NCBI RefSeq assembly: GCF_051020985.1
Contig: NC_135001.1
Coordinates: 17,539,896 to 17,603,895, forward strand
Length of the DNA: 64,000 nt
From: Nomia melanderi
Taxonomy: Eukaryota; Arthropoda; Insecta; Hymenoptera; Halictidae
Direction: 5' to 3'
The notes under the pieces were generated by a model. The model saw only the letters and a program-made list of their open reading frames with translations, was not told the DNA's origin and did not search any database. Positions within the stretch are counted from its first letter, which is position 1, and each line of letters begins with the position of its first letter. Made by a program: the position numbers and the translations under genes. Shown one piece after another: positions 1 to 13,400 of the stretch.

Positions 1-26
1 TATAAATTTTGTTGTATTATATATAG

Positions 27-926
27 CACTTGAATTTACTGGTGGAGTGCCTTTTGATATCATAAAACCTGTGTTAGAGCGTGCAACACCAGATCAACTG
101 TTCATGTTAGAACATTATAATCCTTATTTAATCGAAGATACTGATCGTTTGTGGGAGTTCCACTGTAATCGTCAGTTTAGAAACAAAGAAAGAGAAGAGA
201 TGGAAACATGGCGTGAGATGTACATGGTATATATTTTTTAATGCAGTTTTGAAACATAATTATATTTAAAATAATATAAATTTGTATGTTATATCTATAG
301 TACATATATACATATAGTTTTTTAACACAATATTTTACCTTAATTACATAAGTTTTAATTTTTCTGACATATTAGCGCTGTTTGGATGAGAGAGAAGCAA
401 AGCTAAAAACGCTCACGGCTAATATAAAACAATCAATTGATAAATCTCTCCCTGTAAGATCTACAAAACTTGCATATGTAGATAACGTTGTCAAACCTCC
501 GAGGAATGTATTGAAAAAACAAGCTAAATATGGAACTGCAAATTCTGTACCCAGCACTACATCTAGTTTAAAGAACAAATTAATTAGTGGCGGAGGCCCT
601 ACATCTGCAACAAATATATCTGTCCCACCACCACCTATATCTCGTGCAAAAACATGTAAGTATCTACTTCTTTATGTGACAAATTTTTGGAATATAAATA
701 TTATTTTAATATTTTATACATCTTATACATAGTTATTGTATAGATATTTTACACTACTTTTCATTAAATATATACTGAATATCTTTAAAAACGTCAATAT
801 TACAAAATTATATATTTGTATTAAATATTTTTATTTGTTTTATTAGCTTCTGGTAGTATGAAGAAAACAAAAGCACCTCTAATGGCAAAAGCTCTACAAT
901 TAATAAAAGGACGTTATAAGCGGTAG
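27..926 (+). CDS. EloA: Elongin A, C-terminal part (last three coding exons)
   Basis: Elongin A is the large subunit of the Elongin (SIII) complex, which binds Elongin B/C and stimulates RNA polymerase II elongation in the nucleus; it can also act in a ubiquitin ligase. Coding exons are 27-226, 376-655 and 847-926, each bounded by AG/GT and with matching phases (0, then 1). The first exon carries the conserved block with GGVPFDIIKPVLERATPDQL, LIEDTD, LWEFHC and ETWREMY, typical of the region after the BC-box. The middle exon is Lys- and Ser-rich with a proline run (PPPP), and the last ends in the family-typical basic tail (KAPLMAKALQLIKGRYKR) and TAG at 924-926. The N-terminal TFIIS-like domain and earlier exons lie left of the window, so the gene is partial here. 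The next gene is convergent (tail to tail). Confidence 0.93.
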
Positions 927-3900
927 TTTCTACAATTTTTATTAACAATTGATTATTTAAGTAAATTATGTATCAATTTATAATGCATTTTGCGTTTATG
1001 CACATGTATCATAATGATATCAGTCATATCAGTTTGTACGTTTGGTTACTTCGTTAACTGACAAAAGTGTGTACTTTGAACAAAATGTATTAAAAAGTAT
1101 ACCTACTGCATAGGTACTCCAAGAGTTTAACCATTTGATCATATATATAACGACAGTATGTGAAAATAATTGTGCAGTGCTTTTAAATCTATTATAAATG
1201 TAATCGGATTCATAAATTGTACAGGTAAGGAAATCAGAATTTTTTGATAATTAAGGGGTTCAGGGAATGATGGTGTCATTTTACAAATGTGAGATTTGAT
1301 TTAATTAAATCAAGTTTAAAGTATTTCTGTAACAAATATAACTTATGTAACATACATTTCGCATCCTCTTTGTATTTTTTTATTCTATGATATAATATAA
1401 AACAATAAAATAAGGAGTATATGAATGAACATCATGTATCACTTTCAGTTATAATAATAATTGAATTCTAAAAATGTTATACAATGCTTTCATTCTCTGA
1501 ACTCTTCAAGTTATACATGAGTTTGAAGAATTAAAAAGAAATATGTGATGAATTGTGACATTCTGTATTCAAAAAAGTGATAACAGGCTTAATAATTTAA
1601 ATTCCCCAGAAATAAAACTTAAATCAAATTCAACTGACAACTATAAAATACACGTGATCACTGTGCTACATTATATTTTGTTTGGTAATGTTTGTTAATG
1701 TAAAAAAGTACCTATTTATACACAATTTCTAGTTGTGTATATGTTAAATATAACCCATTTGTTGCTGTGTCTCATAAGATTACTGTTGTAAATATTTATT
1801 TATGAAGAAGTATAAAACAGAAGAATAACAGAATAAATACCTTATAACCAGAAGAGAATAAATGTGAACCATTGATGATATTGAGCATTATAAATCTACA
1901 TAAAGATGGAACATGTTAATAAAACATATAATTATACATTGAAGAATACTTTCTTAATTGTAATGAAAATCAATTAGGATTGATAATGTTTAGAAAATTA
2001 TAATGTTAAATTATTTTAGTATCTAGAAATAAGCTGCATTCAAAAAGTTTTCAGAGGGTTCCTTAGCGGATCACACATCTGAGAATTTGTGGTCATAATT
2101 TAAAGATATTAAAAATGATTTAAAGATGTAGGTGGACAAATATACAAGTAATAAAAAGTAAAAATATTAATATTTTTGTAAGATTTTCTTTGAGTAACAG
2201 ATCATAATTAAGTGATTGTGTAAAATTAATGTTATTTTTATCCGTAATATGCATAATTTATTCGGAATTTATAATGGAATATATAAGTTTAATGTAGACT
2301 TTGATTTTTTAAAACATATTTCGTGTTGAAAATAAGTAACCTGTCAGCTTCAATCATAAATATATGATTTAACATGTTGACTGCTAAACCAAACATTTTA
2401 TATAAGATGTTACTTGTATGATTACCGGCATATATAAAAAGGAATTTAATCATATTTATGATATTAATCAATATTATTTTGCAAAATGGAAGTATTTTAA
2501 ACGGGTAATATTTCTATTCAATTATCATTTTCCAAACGTAAAACAAATAATAGATGATATTTGGAGCATTATTACTTCATGCAATAGGGTAATTTAATTA
2601 CTTACCAGTGAATATGAATATGTACTTGAATAATTAAAGCATCATTTCAAATTATATAAGTTCGGTCGGTTTTTATACATTTCCTTATACATTTCTGTAT
2701 AGCTGACATTATAGCATGTGTAGTGCCGGCTTTGAACAGGGTTTTATTATTAGGGTTTTGTTGAAATCTGCGAGATATGGTAAAGAATATATTTCTTTAT
2801 GCATAGCACGTTTAAAGTAATTGTACGTATATATTTTAATATAAAACTTGATTTTTTATATAAGTTTAAGTATAATTATATATATCTTTTCCATATAAAA
2901 ACTCAAGTTTGCAGCTTAGCTATATTGAAATGACCGTTAGAGGTATATATTACAATCAACATGTTAAATAATCATTTGGAATGTGTTTTAGTAGAGATAG
3001 TATATTTGGAGAAATTTAATATGATTTTTTTTATTGAAAGAATGAATATAGTTGAATATATTCTACGCCGTTTTATTTACGAAAATTCTAACTATTGAAT
3101 TGCAGTATACCTATAATAATGTACATATATACGCAGTATATTACAGTGATAACAATTTTATCGCATACAGTACTGTTTTATTTATTGTGTAATCCATAAT
3201 TGTGTATCAAATAAGTATCAAATTCCATTTTATAAATGAAACAAAAATAGTTTTTTGATTTCATCTATTTAATACCGAATAAATTTGGATACATTCCCGG
3301 AATGTAAAACAATTAAAGAAGATAAAAAAGTATGTCACAAATAATTTTATATTTGTTGTATGTAATAAACTGTGGATGTTTATGCAAATGTCCAATTTTA
3401 GATATTAATTTATAAAAAGGATAATTAGTCAGAACTTTATTTGCTATATGACGGGTTTTATTGTATTTATAATATACATATATACAATGCTAAACTCCAT
3501 TACAATTTTTACTTTATTACGTTTTACCGTCTAAGGAACATTGTAAATGCATAAACATCCGCAGTATAGAAATAAGCTAATATTGCAAAAAAAGACATAT
3601 GTATATTGTAATTAAAAAAAATTAAAAAAGCAGCTGAAAACTAAACAACTGAATATCATTATTATTGTACACTTCTACAACAAACCTGTTTATTTTTTTA
3701 TTAATTTACTTTGTAAAAAGAAAAGTAAATTCAACAACATATTCTAGTTATAGTTAAGTAAATATAAAATATTATATTTAATATTTTTATTTATTGTTAA
3801 TAAAACTATAAGTTACGTGCTTATTATTCAGTACATTAATTCATTAAAATCACAACTAATTGTTTTATATTTTCCAAGTATTAATTATTGTTATTATATT

Positions 3901-4441
3901 GTAAGAATAATTATTAATGGTACATACATTAATAGAGTCGGTGGTTTTACAATACATAAATAATAGGACAAGAAAAATTTCCACATGGAATACTAATTAT
4001 ACTTTATGAAGAAAATGACATCGATTTATTAGATCCAAGAAAATTTATTGTTTTCTCTCAAAGATGTTTTAGAAATATGCATATATTTATGGACAAATTG
4101 AATATTCTATCCATACATACTTAATTTAAAATTATAAAAATAAGATTGCAATCCGATTTATACAATAAAATTTGCTTCATTATCTTAGTGTCTTCTTGAA
4201 ATCAAATGGATTGCAGTACACACGATAGTACGGATTATAATAAAATTATTATAAAATAGCTTTTGATGTAAGTACGTGTAACTGTACTTATGTACTACAG
4301 GGCTGTATTGTTATACTTTTAACATTAAGTAATTATAAATAGATTACTATTATAATAAATATTATTATAAATATAAATATAAAATTGCCGTAGAAAGTGT
4401 AAATGACCTTTTATGTTAGCATGAGCTTGCAATGGAGTATA
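927..4441. other. AT-rich convergent intergenic / 3'UTR region
   Basis: This stretch separates the stop of Elongin A from the stop of the minus-strand P gene. It is almost uniformly AT-rich with many stop codons in all frames, and probably contains both 3'UTRs. Candidate plus-strand AATAAA signals occur near 1403 and 1609, and a minus-strand signal (TTTATT on the plus strand) near 4025. I see no supported coding sequence and no clear inverted-repeat element. Confidence 0.6.
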
Positions 4442-7400
4442 TTAACCGTTCCAATTGAAGATAACGTGAGCGATCATTAGGTACATAGTTACTGTCGTGG
4501 TACTTGTCAACATAACTGGAAATCCAACCCTAAAAAGTATATACTGGTAATTGAAAATATTTGTTAAATTAAAAAATCATTACATTGGAATATTTTAAAT
4601 CATAGTAGCCTAAAAATACCTCGTAAAAGCGCAAGATAATTAAAATCAGAGAACTTACTTGAAGAATTGCATAAATGAAAATCTGTATCCATGTTGCTCT
4701 GCAATTCCTACACAAACTACGTTAGAGCTTGCTCCAATCAGAGTTCCATTCCCTACAAATATTAATCCGTTCAACCACATAAATAACATCAATATCGATG
4801 TTCGTTGAACTTTCACCAGTTAATGAGTTGTTGTGTAGTAAATGAGAATAGTATAATATTACGAATTAGATCGCAGTTTAGTAAGAGAATGTATTTCTTT
4901 AAACATGGAAGAGACAGAACTTTTTTCCTACGATGCAACATTCGCTCCAGTTTTTGTTGAATTACGAGTAAATATGTAAATCATTTAAATAATTAATTCA
5001 AAATTTGGTAATCTGTTGGTTTCCATATTTATCCGCTCAATTAACACATTGCGTACCGGCTAATTTTCAGAAGACTGAATTGTGCGGATGGCAATTTTCA
5101 CTGAGGTCAACTTATATCACTATACATAGAAAAACTCAGATATCATATTGTTATGTAATATATTTTAAATAGATAATCAATTCGAATTACATTTTATATT
5201 TTTTTCAATGCTGTGGTAATTAGCGAAGTTGCATAGCTAAATGTCTTTATATAAAAACGAGATTTCTCGTTACCGGTACGCAATGTGTTAATTGCAAGAT
5301 GGAGCAGTTGGATATACTATCGTCGGTTTACTTTGATTTTGAGATACTTATTAATCGAAATATTTAAAATCGTCATTTTGTGTTGAATGCTTGTAAATAT
5401 GAACGTAGTTAAAAAATTCTTTGAATTTCCTTACCTCCCATACAAGCGCCAAAGGCTAAAGCCCATATTAAGGGTTGTAGCGGTAGTCCAAGTGCACTGT
5501 TTTGTGATAGATTGGTTACGATCCTTATCATCATAGTTGACAGAGGTACGTTATCAACGAAAGCACTCGCAAATGCTGATACCCAAAGTAATAATAGTAT
5601 AGCGACTGCTAACCGTGATTCTTCGTTTACTGATAAAATGATATTTTCTGTTTGCTTTCCTATCCAATCCATAAGACCCAAACGAGAAAGTGCCTGCAAT
5701 ATATTAAATACATTCCCGACGTTTCATTTTACAATTAATAAAATGCATAGAACATATGTAATTTAATTACCGAAGTCAGGTATAATATAAAAAGATGGGA
5801 ATAATAATAAAAGTTAAACAAATTTGTACGAATAAAGAGACCATGTTTGAAATTTGAAAACAAGATGTAAAAGAAAATTGAATGATGTTTACTTTACATA
5901 TAACAATTAAGAAAGCTACAATATTTATCAATTTACTTATTATATGAAGAATATAGAGTTCTAACTTAATATTCCTATAACTATAAAAATATTAATAAGT
6001 ATAAATATATAGGGTGTCCAAAAGAAAAACGTTGCAATATTTATGTGGCACAGAGAAAATATGTTGTTGATAATCACGTTTAGTAACTATCTCTTTCTTT
6101 ATTAAATATTTTCAAGTTGTTTATGAAACAACTATCAAATAAAAATTATTTAAACATTACCTATTAAAATTATTTAAGTATTACCTATTAAAATTATACA
6201 CGAATCTTGAGATATTTCGTCATTCATCTGCCATGACATTAACATATGGAAACATATTCATTAAGGTTTTTCTTTGCTATGTATAGTGTGTTCTATCTAC
6301 CCATATAAATACCACAACCTTTTCTTTGAGCACCCTGTATATTTTCAGTAAGTGCACTATACCTCCATTAAAATGAATAATGACGCGAAAAATAACAAAG
6401 TAGACCATTCTACTCGCGCCATAATTCCATCCAAGTCTTCGGTGTCCGCTATAATTAATAACAGAAGAACACCGACCAATGTGATCCAACCTAAAGAAAG
6501 ATGCAGTTCCGGGATACTGTGCAGAAAGAATAGAACGATGACGAAAATCAACGTGAATCCAGATTTCACTAGTAACCACTTATCTCGAATAGGATACTGC
6601 GAACAAAAATGCACGTAACATTAAAAACAAATTTCGATTATTTAAGTCTAGATTTATTGGTATAAATTAAAAATAGATTATCTATGAATTCTATTGGAAG
6701 TCACCGAATAATCACGGTGATGGCAAGAATGAATTGCAAGTATTAAAACAACTTTAATCGTTTACAACGTACATATTAATTTACAGGAAATAGTTAATCT
6801 AGTTCGTAATTTGAAATTCCTAATGTAAATAACCACCTATAAATTTCATCAATTTTTTCTCTCGTCAGTATTTCAGAGCTTCAATTTTCAAAATGGTAAA
6901 TAAACTATAAATACTTTCGGATCACTTTGCAATAATTTTCTTTATTATTTTCGGTTATCTGATTTGTGCTTGCGTCCGTATATTATAAAACACTCCGTGT
7001 TCCACCGGTCAGAACTTTCCAATTGCACTGCGAATGAGGGGAAGTAATAACTTTCTTGTTAACTAAGTCAACTTAAGTAACTGTAAGTACTTTAACTGTA
7101 TCTACCAGAGGGACCTAAGAGTTCAGTGCTTCATGAGACCACTGTTGAAATTATAATACTATCTTTGTAATAAAAAAAGCTTGAGAAATAATTTCATCTA
7201 AAATCGGTAAGTAATACTGACTATGAGCCGCTTACGAGTAAAAAATAAAACAGTTTATTGAATAAAATATGTAGCATAATTTTTAATTTCTGAGAGAAAA
7301 ACCTAGAACTAATTAGTATGCAACAAAAACATTTTTAGGAAGAAATTTTGCAATTATACGCATGTATTTAGGTTTCTATAGATTAAGTCAGCGTTTACTT

Positions 7401-10400
7401 TATGTCCAAATTAGATCTTACGTATTTTTAAATAAAATCTTCTATTTATTTCTTTTCAAAAGATTAAAAAAAAATCACGCTTCACAAAAAATTAATTCAA
7501 CCTCAACGTTTTATAAAAATGAACAATGTTATTTTAATAGTAACATCGTTCTAAACAATCGATCATTAATAATTATTAGTTAAGATATTTATTCACTGGA
7601 ATTAGTTAATTTACGTTTCGCAGGCGTTTATAGAAAAGTATACGAATAGAATTATTACTCACTTTTTCTTGAAGTTCCTCCAACGTAGTTTCGTATCTTT
7701 CAAGCGCAACACTGCCAGTGAGTACCTTTTTCTTTAATTGGGAGAGCAACCGTTGAACTTTTTTTAGTAAAGTTTCTCTGACTAAGTTTTCGTCTTTACT
7801 GTAACTCGACAGACTTGCTGCTGCCCGTTGCCAAATAGCAATTTCGTGTCTTAACTCCTACAATAAAAGGAGACAAGAATTTTCCAGATATACATATTTT
7901 TTAAACAGAACTTTTATTGTTCTTCCATGTCATTCTAGAATAACGACGTTAAAATTAAAATTACGTTAATACAAACGTAATTCTACGCAGCATCTATTAA
8001 ATTTAACCTTTCAACATTTTTAATTTAACTACATTTTCTGCTTTGGTATTTGTGTTGTAAATATTGTTCTTAAAGCGTGTAAGATAAAACGTTAATATCA
8101 TTTCCTGGATCTTTTCAATTTATGTAAAATTTGTATTTGTTTTGAAATATTATTAAGTTAAGCAGGATACTCATATGCATTAGGCATTTTAACATTGACA
8201 CTACCGAACAGTTAAATTTTTTGGAATTTCTTAATAGAATTTCTTTTCAATTTCAATTTCTTTAATAACTTTAATAACTTTAATAACCGCCAACTGCTCA
8301 GAGAAACAACTGTTATTTTTTAAATAATTGCAAAAAGAAGAAATTAAGAACGGGTCACTTCGACCCGTCTGGTAGTTTTAGTGTTAAAGGGTGATTCTAC
8401 AAGACAATTGAAAATGATTTCTGTTGCTATTGAATTGAATAAGGAAATCATTGAAATCATACTCACTTGCACTTCCTGTGGTTCGTCGAATCTAAGAGCG
8501 GTCACATCTCGGAAAATATATCGTAATTGAGCGTAAACTGCAATTATTACTAATATCACACCAATACTCATGTGTATTGTGAATGTACCGAAATCGACAC
8601 CCTAAATGATGAAAGTATAATGCATTACAAATAGATAATAAACAGGTTTACAAACAGGAAATATAATCTAACACAAGTATATGTTGACCCTTGCATTAAC
8701 AACATAAAATGACAAATTTATTCATTTCCTGTCAAAGTAATACTTAGCACTAAAGTTAAGTAGAAATTCAGTTTTTGCGGTGACTTGTTTATTTTTCGAT
8801 ACTTACATTATTGATAACATCTCGATTGGATGCAATGATTACGTTCGGCGGATCACCTACGGGTGTCATAGCACCCCCAATGTTGGAGAAAACAACCATA
8901 GCTGTTAATATATGCACTGGATTTAATTCCATTACTTCACATAATCTGATAGTTACTGGTGTCATTAACAGAACTGTTGTAACATTATCTAGGAAGGACG
9001 AAAGGAACGTAGCGAAGAAACATAATGTACTAACAAGCGGCCATACCTTTCCTCCAGTTATCTAACAGAGAAAAACGTAATACAGTAAATCACACGAATA
9101 TCCCGACACAGAAATGTATTTCACAATTGCGTATACGATGCCATTTACTGTGAATAATATATTATTTAGTGAACTTCTTTTTATTATTTGTACTTGCCTT
9201 ATAAGCAAATACCGCCAACCAATCGAATATGCCAGTTCCAGCAATAATGGCGACAAGTATCATCATGGAAAACAGTAGCATTAATGTATCGACGTCTATC
9301 CATGAAATCACTTCGCTCATTGTTGGCCTCTGTAATTGAAAATCATTTGATTTCTTAAATTTATCGGATTTCATAAATAATATGTGTGTAGGAACTATTT
9401 TTAACTTTATTTGATTAAAACCTATTCATATTGCACGTGATTTACGGAGTCTACGATTTACTCTCTAAATATTATTACGTAGAATACCTCATTTAAAGCT
9501 GCTAATATCGCGATGGACATTGTAGACGCTAGCATCGCAGCAAGGGTTCTATGTACAATCTGAAATCGTTTGAAAATCGAAATAACGTATCAATATTATG
9601 TTTCATGGATCAATAAATTCATATAAATTTTTAGTAATTTTTATTATTAGTTTCATTTACATAGTGCGTTTTGTTTTCCATTATGCATGTTTATATAAAT
9701 AACATAGTCATACATAAAACTTCAGCAATAAGTGATAATATTTTTCAACATCCTACCTAAGTGTATTACTTTATACATTAATTACTTTGATTTTAGCTAA
9801 TATGCTTTGTCAGATGATTATAAACATAATAGATTATTTATTAGTACACTTGTTACTTATTAGTGCAATATGACCTTATAACACGATTATCAACTTGAAA
9901 CCTTTAGATCACGTATTTCTTAAATTTTCATGCAGCTATGTATTAAATGCAAAGAATTTTTGGTAATCACAATTGATCTATTTGTTTTTTAATGACCAAG
10001 TCACTGCTAGGCATTTAACTACTGCAAATAATTTACAGTGGTAATAATTATTACTACAAAGTTACTACAAATGCTCTTAATAATTTGGATCCCTTTTAGA
10101 CTCGGAGAAAAAATTCTTTCAATATCTATCAACTATATCTGCAGTCAGTGTTGAACAAAATTTTATTCAGATACGGAATAAAAAATCTGAACAACGAATA
10201 AAATGTTATTAGTTATTCGAATATTTCAGTTGACTACATAGTATGCGCATATCTTCATTCTTTTGTGATTTCCTACGTTGGCATCATTCTTTTTTCATGA
10301 TACCATATTATTATCATTGTTTAATAGATAGTAAATATTAAGTACCTCAAATATTATTAATATGTATAATCCCAGTAAAACTATAGCGGCGTATGCTATA

Positions 10401-13400
10401 CCGATATTTTTGTTTATCAACGACAAGTCGTAACTTAGGGACACTGCGAAACTTGTTTCCAAATTTGTTTCCAGATTAATCGACAGCACATCCTCTTCTA
10501 ATGTGCTAAAAAATACAATGCAAATTTTTAAATAATTGACTTACGTGTTATATCTGTTAAATAAGGACACCAGTTTTGTTGTTTAACATTTTGAAGATAA
10601 TATATCAGAATATAACGATATATCATCTAATAAACATATTACATCTTTCAACTTGATCCACCTAATTAATTTAACTTTTATCATTTTATAAAAAGGAGGT
10701 AGGTGATTTAATATATTACGTAATTGTACTTTCGTAAATTCTGGGGGATATTTTTTCGAATAAAAAATAAATACAGAAAAAATGAAAAAATCTATTCAGG
10801 CTACCTTATATCAACGTTTTCCAATTCAAAAATTTTGTGGTGCCTCTGTCCAGGAAATATGTCCATCAGATTTTCGGGGAGCACTGGTAGCATCCATAAT
10901 TCGCTGACATTCTACACACCAAATGTATAAGAAAGTGATAAAAGTAAATATACGTAGCAATAAATTTGTCTAAGTTCCAATATAGGTATACGTAGTATTT
11001 GCAAATACAGCAAGAGGTTTCTTTGCGCGTGTTCAAATAGTATTAAATATTTATTCTATATTTTTTGGAAAAGAAATACTCTAGCTATATTTTTGTTATT
11101 GTTTCCTTTGTTAAATAATAAATTTATTACAAGTCGCAAAATAAAGTTCATTAATATGTGATTAAGTCTTAAATAAATTAAACTTTAACAAAAATTAAAA
11201 TTAAAATATTCAGATTAAAAGTTATACTCGAACAAAGTCGTATAAAATCGTGTATCGATAATATGGAATTTAATGTTTTTTTAGATAGAACGCGAATAAT
11301 AACGGAAGATATATGTTATATTTTATTGCATTCGATAAAATGGAAGTTCGAGCAAGGAGTTACTACGTTTAAAATAATATATCATTATTAATTAGTACTT
11401 AGTCGAATGTAAACATTTTTTTCATACTGTACATTATATTAACAATAATTTTCTTTGAAAATGTATTACCTTAAAGCGATGGGAAACTTCAATTGAAGAT
11501 TTATTGGTAATATCTGTTTCACTTTCTGTTAATTCGAGCCACATCATTAAGTATCTCTCAGATATATTCCGGTCACTGGTTAATTTAGCAGGTGGCAATA
11601 GTGCACCTTCTACGACGACATTAATCTGTTTGCTCAAAATATCCCCATGCAATTTGTAATCTATGAATACGTAATATAAGGAACGATGCAACAGTAATAT
11701 GGAAGTTTCTGTATCAAACTCCATTATAACGGAACTTTCATTTGTCATGAAATCTTTATGACCAAAAATTAGTTGAATATACTTCCTTTTAAGGTACATT
11801 TTATAGCGGAAGCAAAGTGAATACTATAGTAATTTAAAGCTACTGATTCGATTTGCATGTTCAGTCGCATACGAAAGACAAGCTGAAGAAAAACGTTTTG
11901 TACGTCAAATTTAACCCTTTGCACTCGAAGGGCGCCTTACAGTTGCCACCTGATTCGACGCAGCAAGCTTATAAAATTTTCAATTTAATATTAAACCTTG
12001 TGTAATCGAAGTAAAATAGTTCTGTCTCTTAATTTATAGAAGATAATCAATTGTGTTAGTTGCGAAAAATATCGTTAATATTTAGTCAGAAAGTAGTGAA
12101 TATTTTTAATGAAAAATATTGTCGAGTGCAAAGGGTTAATATTTATCGTTATTCGTTTTTTAATTAATATTTAAGTAGTAATGTTAAATTGTTTAACAGA
12201 GAAAAAGGATACTGCGTATTTGACCCGCCGGTATGGAAATCTGATGCATCGTTTCAATCTTTTCACTCTTGATCATCAATATCAACTGCAATTATAAAAT
12301 ACAGGAGTATATGATGGTACTGTAACAAATGATCTTTTACGTTAGTAATGAAAAGTGCAGTTGTAGTATTCCTATAAAGTAAATAATTTTAAAAATACGA
12401 TCTGCGTTTTTAGTGGAACCAAAAGATTCTTTGAGTCAGGAAAGTCGAATACGAATTTTTCCTTTATACTCGTATGAAAGATATTTACTGAAATAGCAAA
12501 AAATTTTGTGTAAACTTACCGTGAATATTAGCCAACAACAAAACAGTAATGTTAATTTCGTATAACGATAGAGTGGTCTTTGTGTAGTTTCTTGAGAATC
12601 ATTTAGAATATCTGGATTTGTATCTTCATGCTGCAGTCTAAAATTTGTTGTTTTATTATCACATAGAAAAGTGAATATGTCAATTTATTAAAAATAAATT
12701 ATTTAGTCGCTTCAAATATATTTACTATGTGCTTAATTTAGTTTTGAACGAATGAAGACGATATCTGCTATGATTTCGAACAAAATCATTTTCAACGACT
12801 CATTTGGTGCATCCCATACAGTTTTTCTTACTTACTGATGAATGTGTATTCATTTCTTATGTTTGCTAAGACAATTATCACGTCAACAATAAGAGACTAA
12901 CTTACTGTTTAGGAACGACAGGCTGAGTTTCAACGGACATATTGACCACAAGACAGTCTTTATTCGGAACATCGGGTGAGCTATAAAGAAAAACAGTTTA
13001 AGTAGTTTTTTATTTATTTAATAATGTAAAAGTAACATATTAACGCTAAATGTACCACGGCCGGTTAAATGATAGGTTTTGAAATTTAATTAAAATTTCT
13101 GTTTTTTCATTCGTATTTCACTTACTGTTAGTTCTTATATTGTCAGATTAATCAGTTTTGCAATTTCTGTCTTCCTTTTGTTCGTGTTTTCACTAAGAAA
13201 AATTTATCGTTTAATTTGTTTATTTTTATTTTATAATCAGTTATTTGACCAGTTATGGTAGGAATAGGTGTATATAAATTGTCGGTATGTTTAATGTTAA
13301 ATATCTGGGAATGTACGCATTTTATTGGAAGGAATTAATAAAAAGAGGAGGGGATAATGCTGTCGCAATAAAAATCAATGAATTGGCTATGAACATATAA

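Noticed and set aside
6277..6618. Other-frame and plus-strand open frames over a P-gene exon
   Set aside because: Shadows of the real exon 6363-6596 on the minus strand.
9189..9193. GT donor (GCAA|GTACAA) four bases after the GC donor
   Set aside because: Using it would leave the P-gene exon in phase 1, which does not fit the phase-0 start of the next exon.
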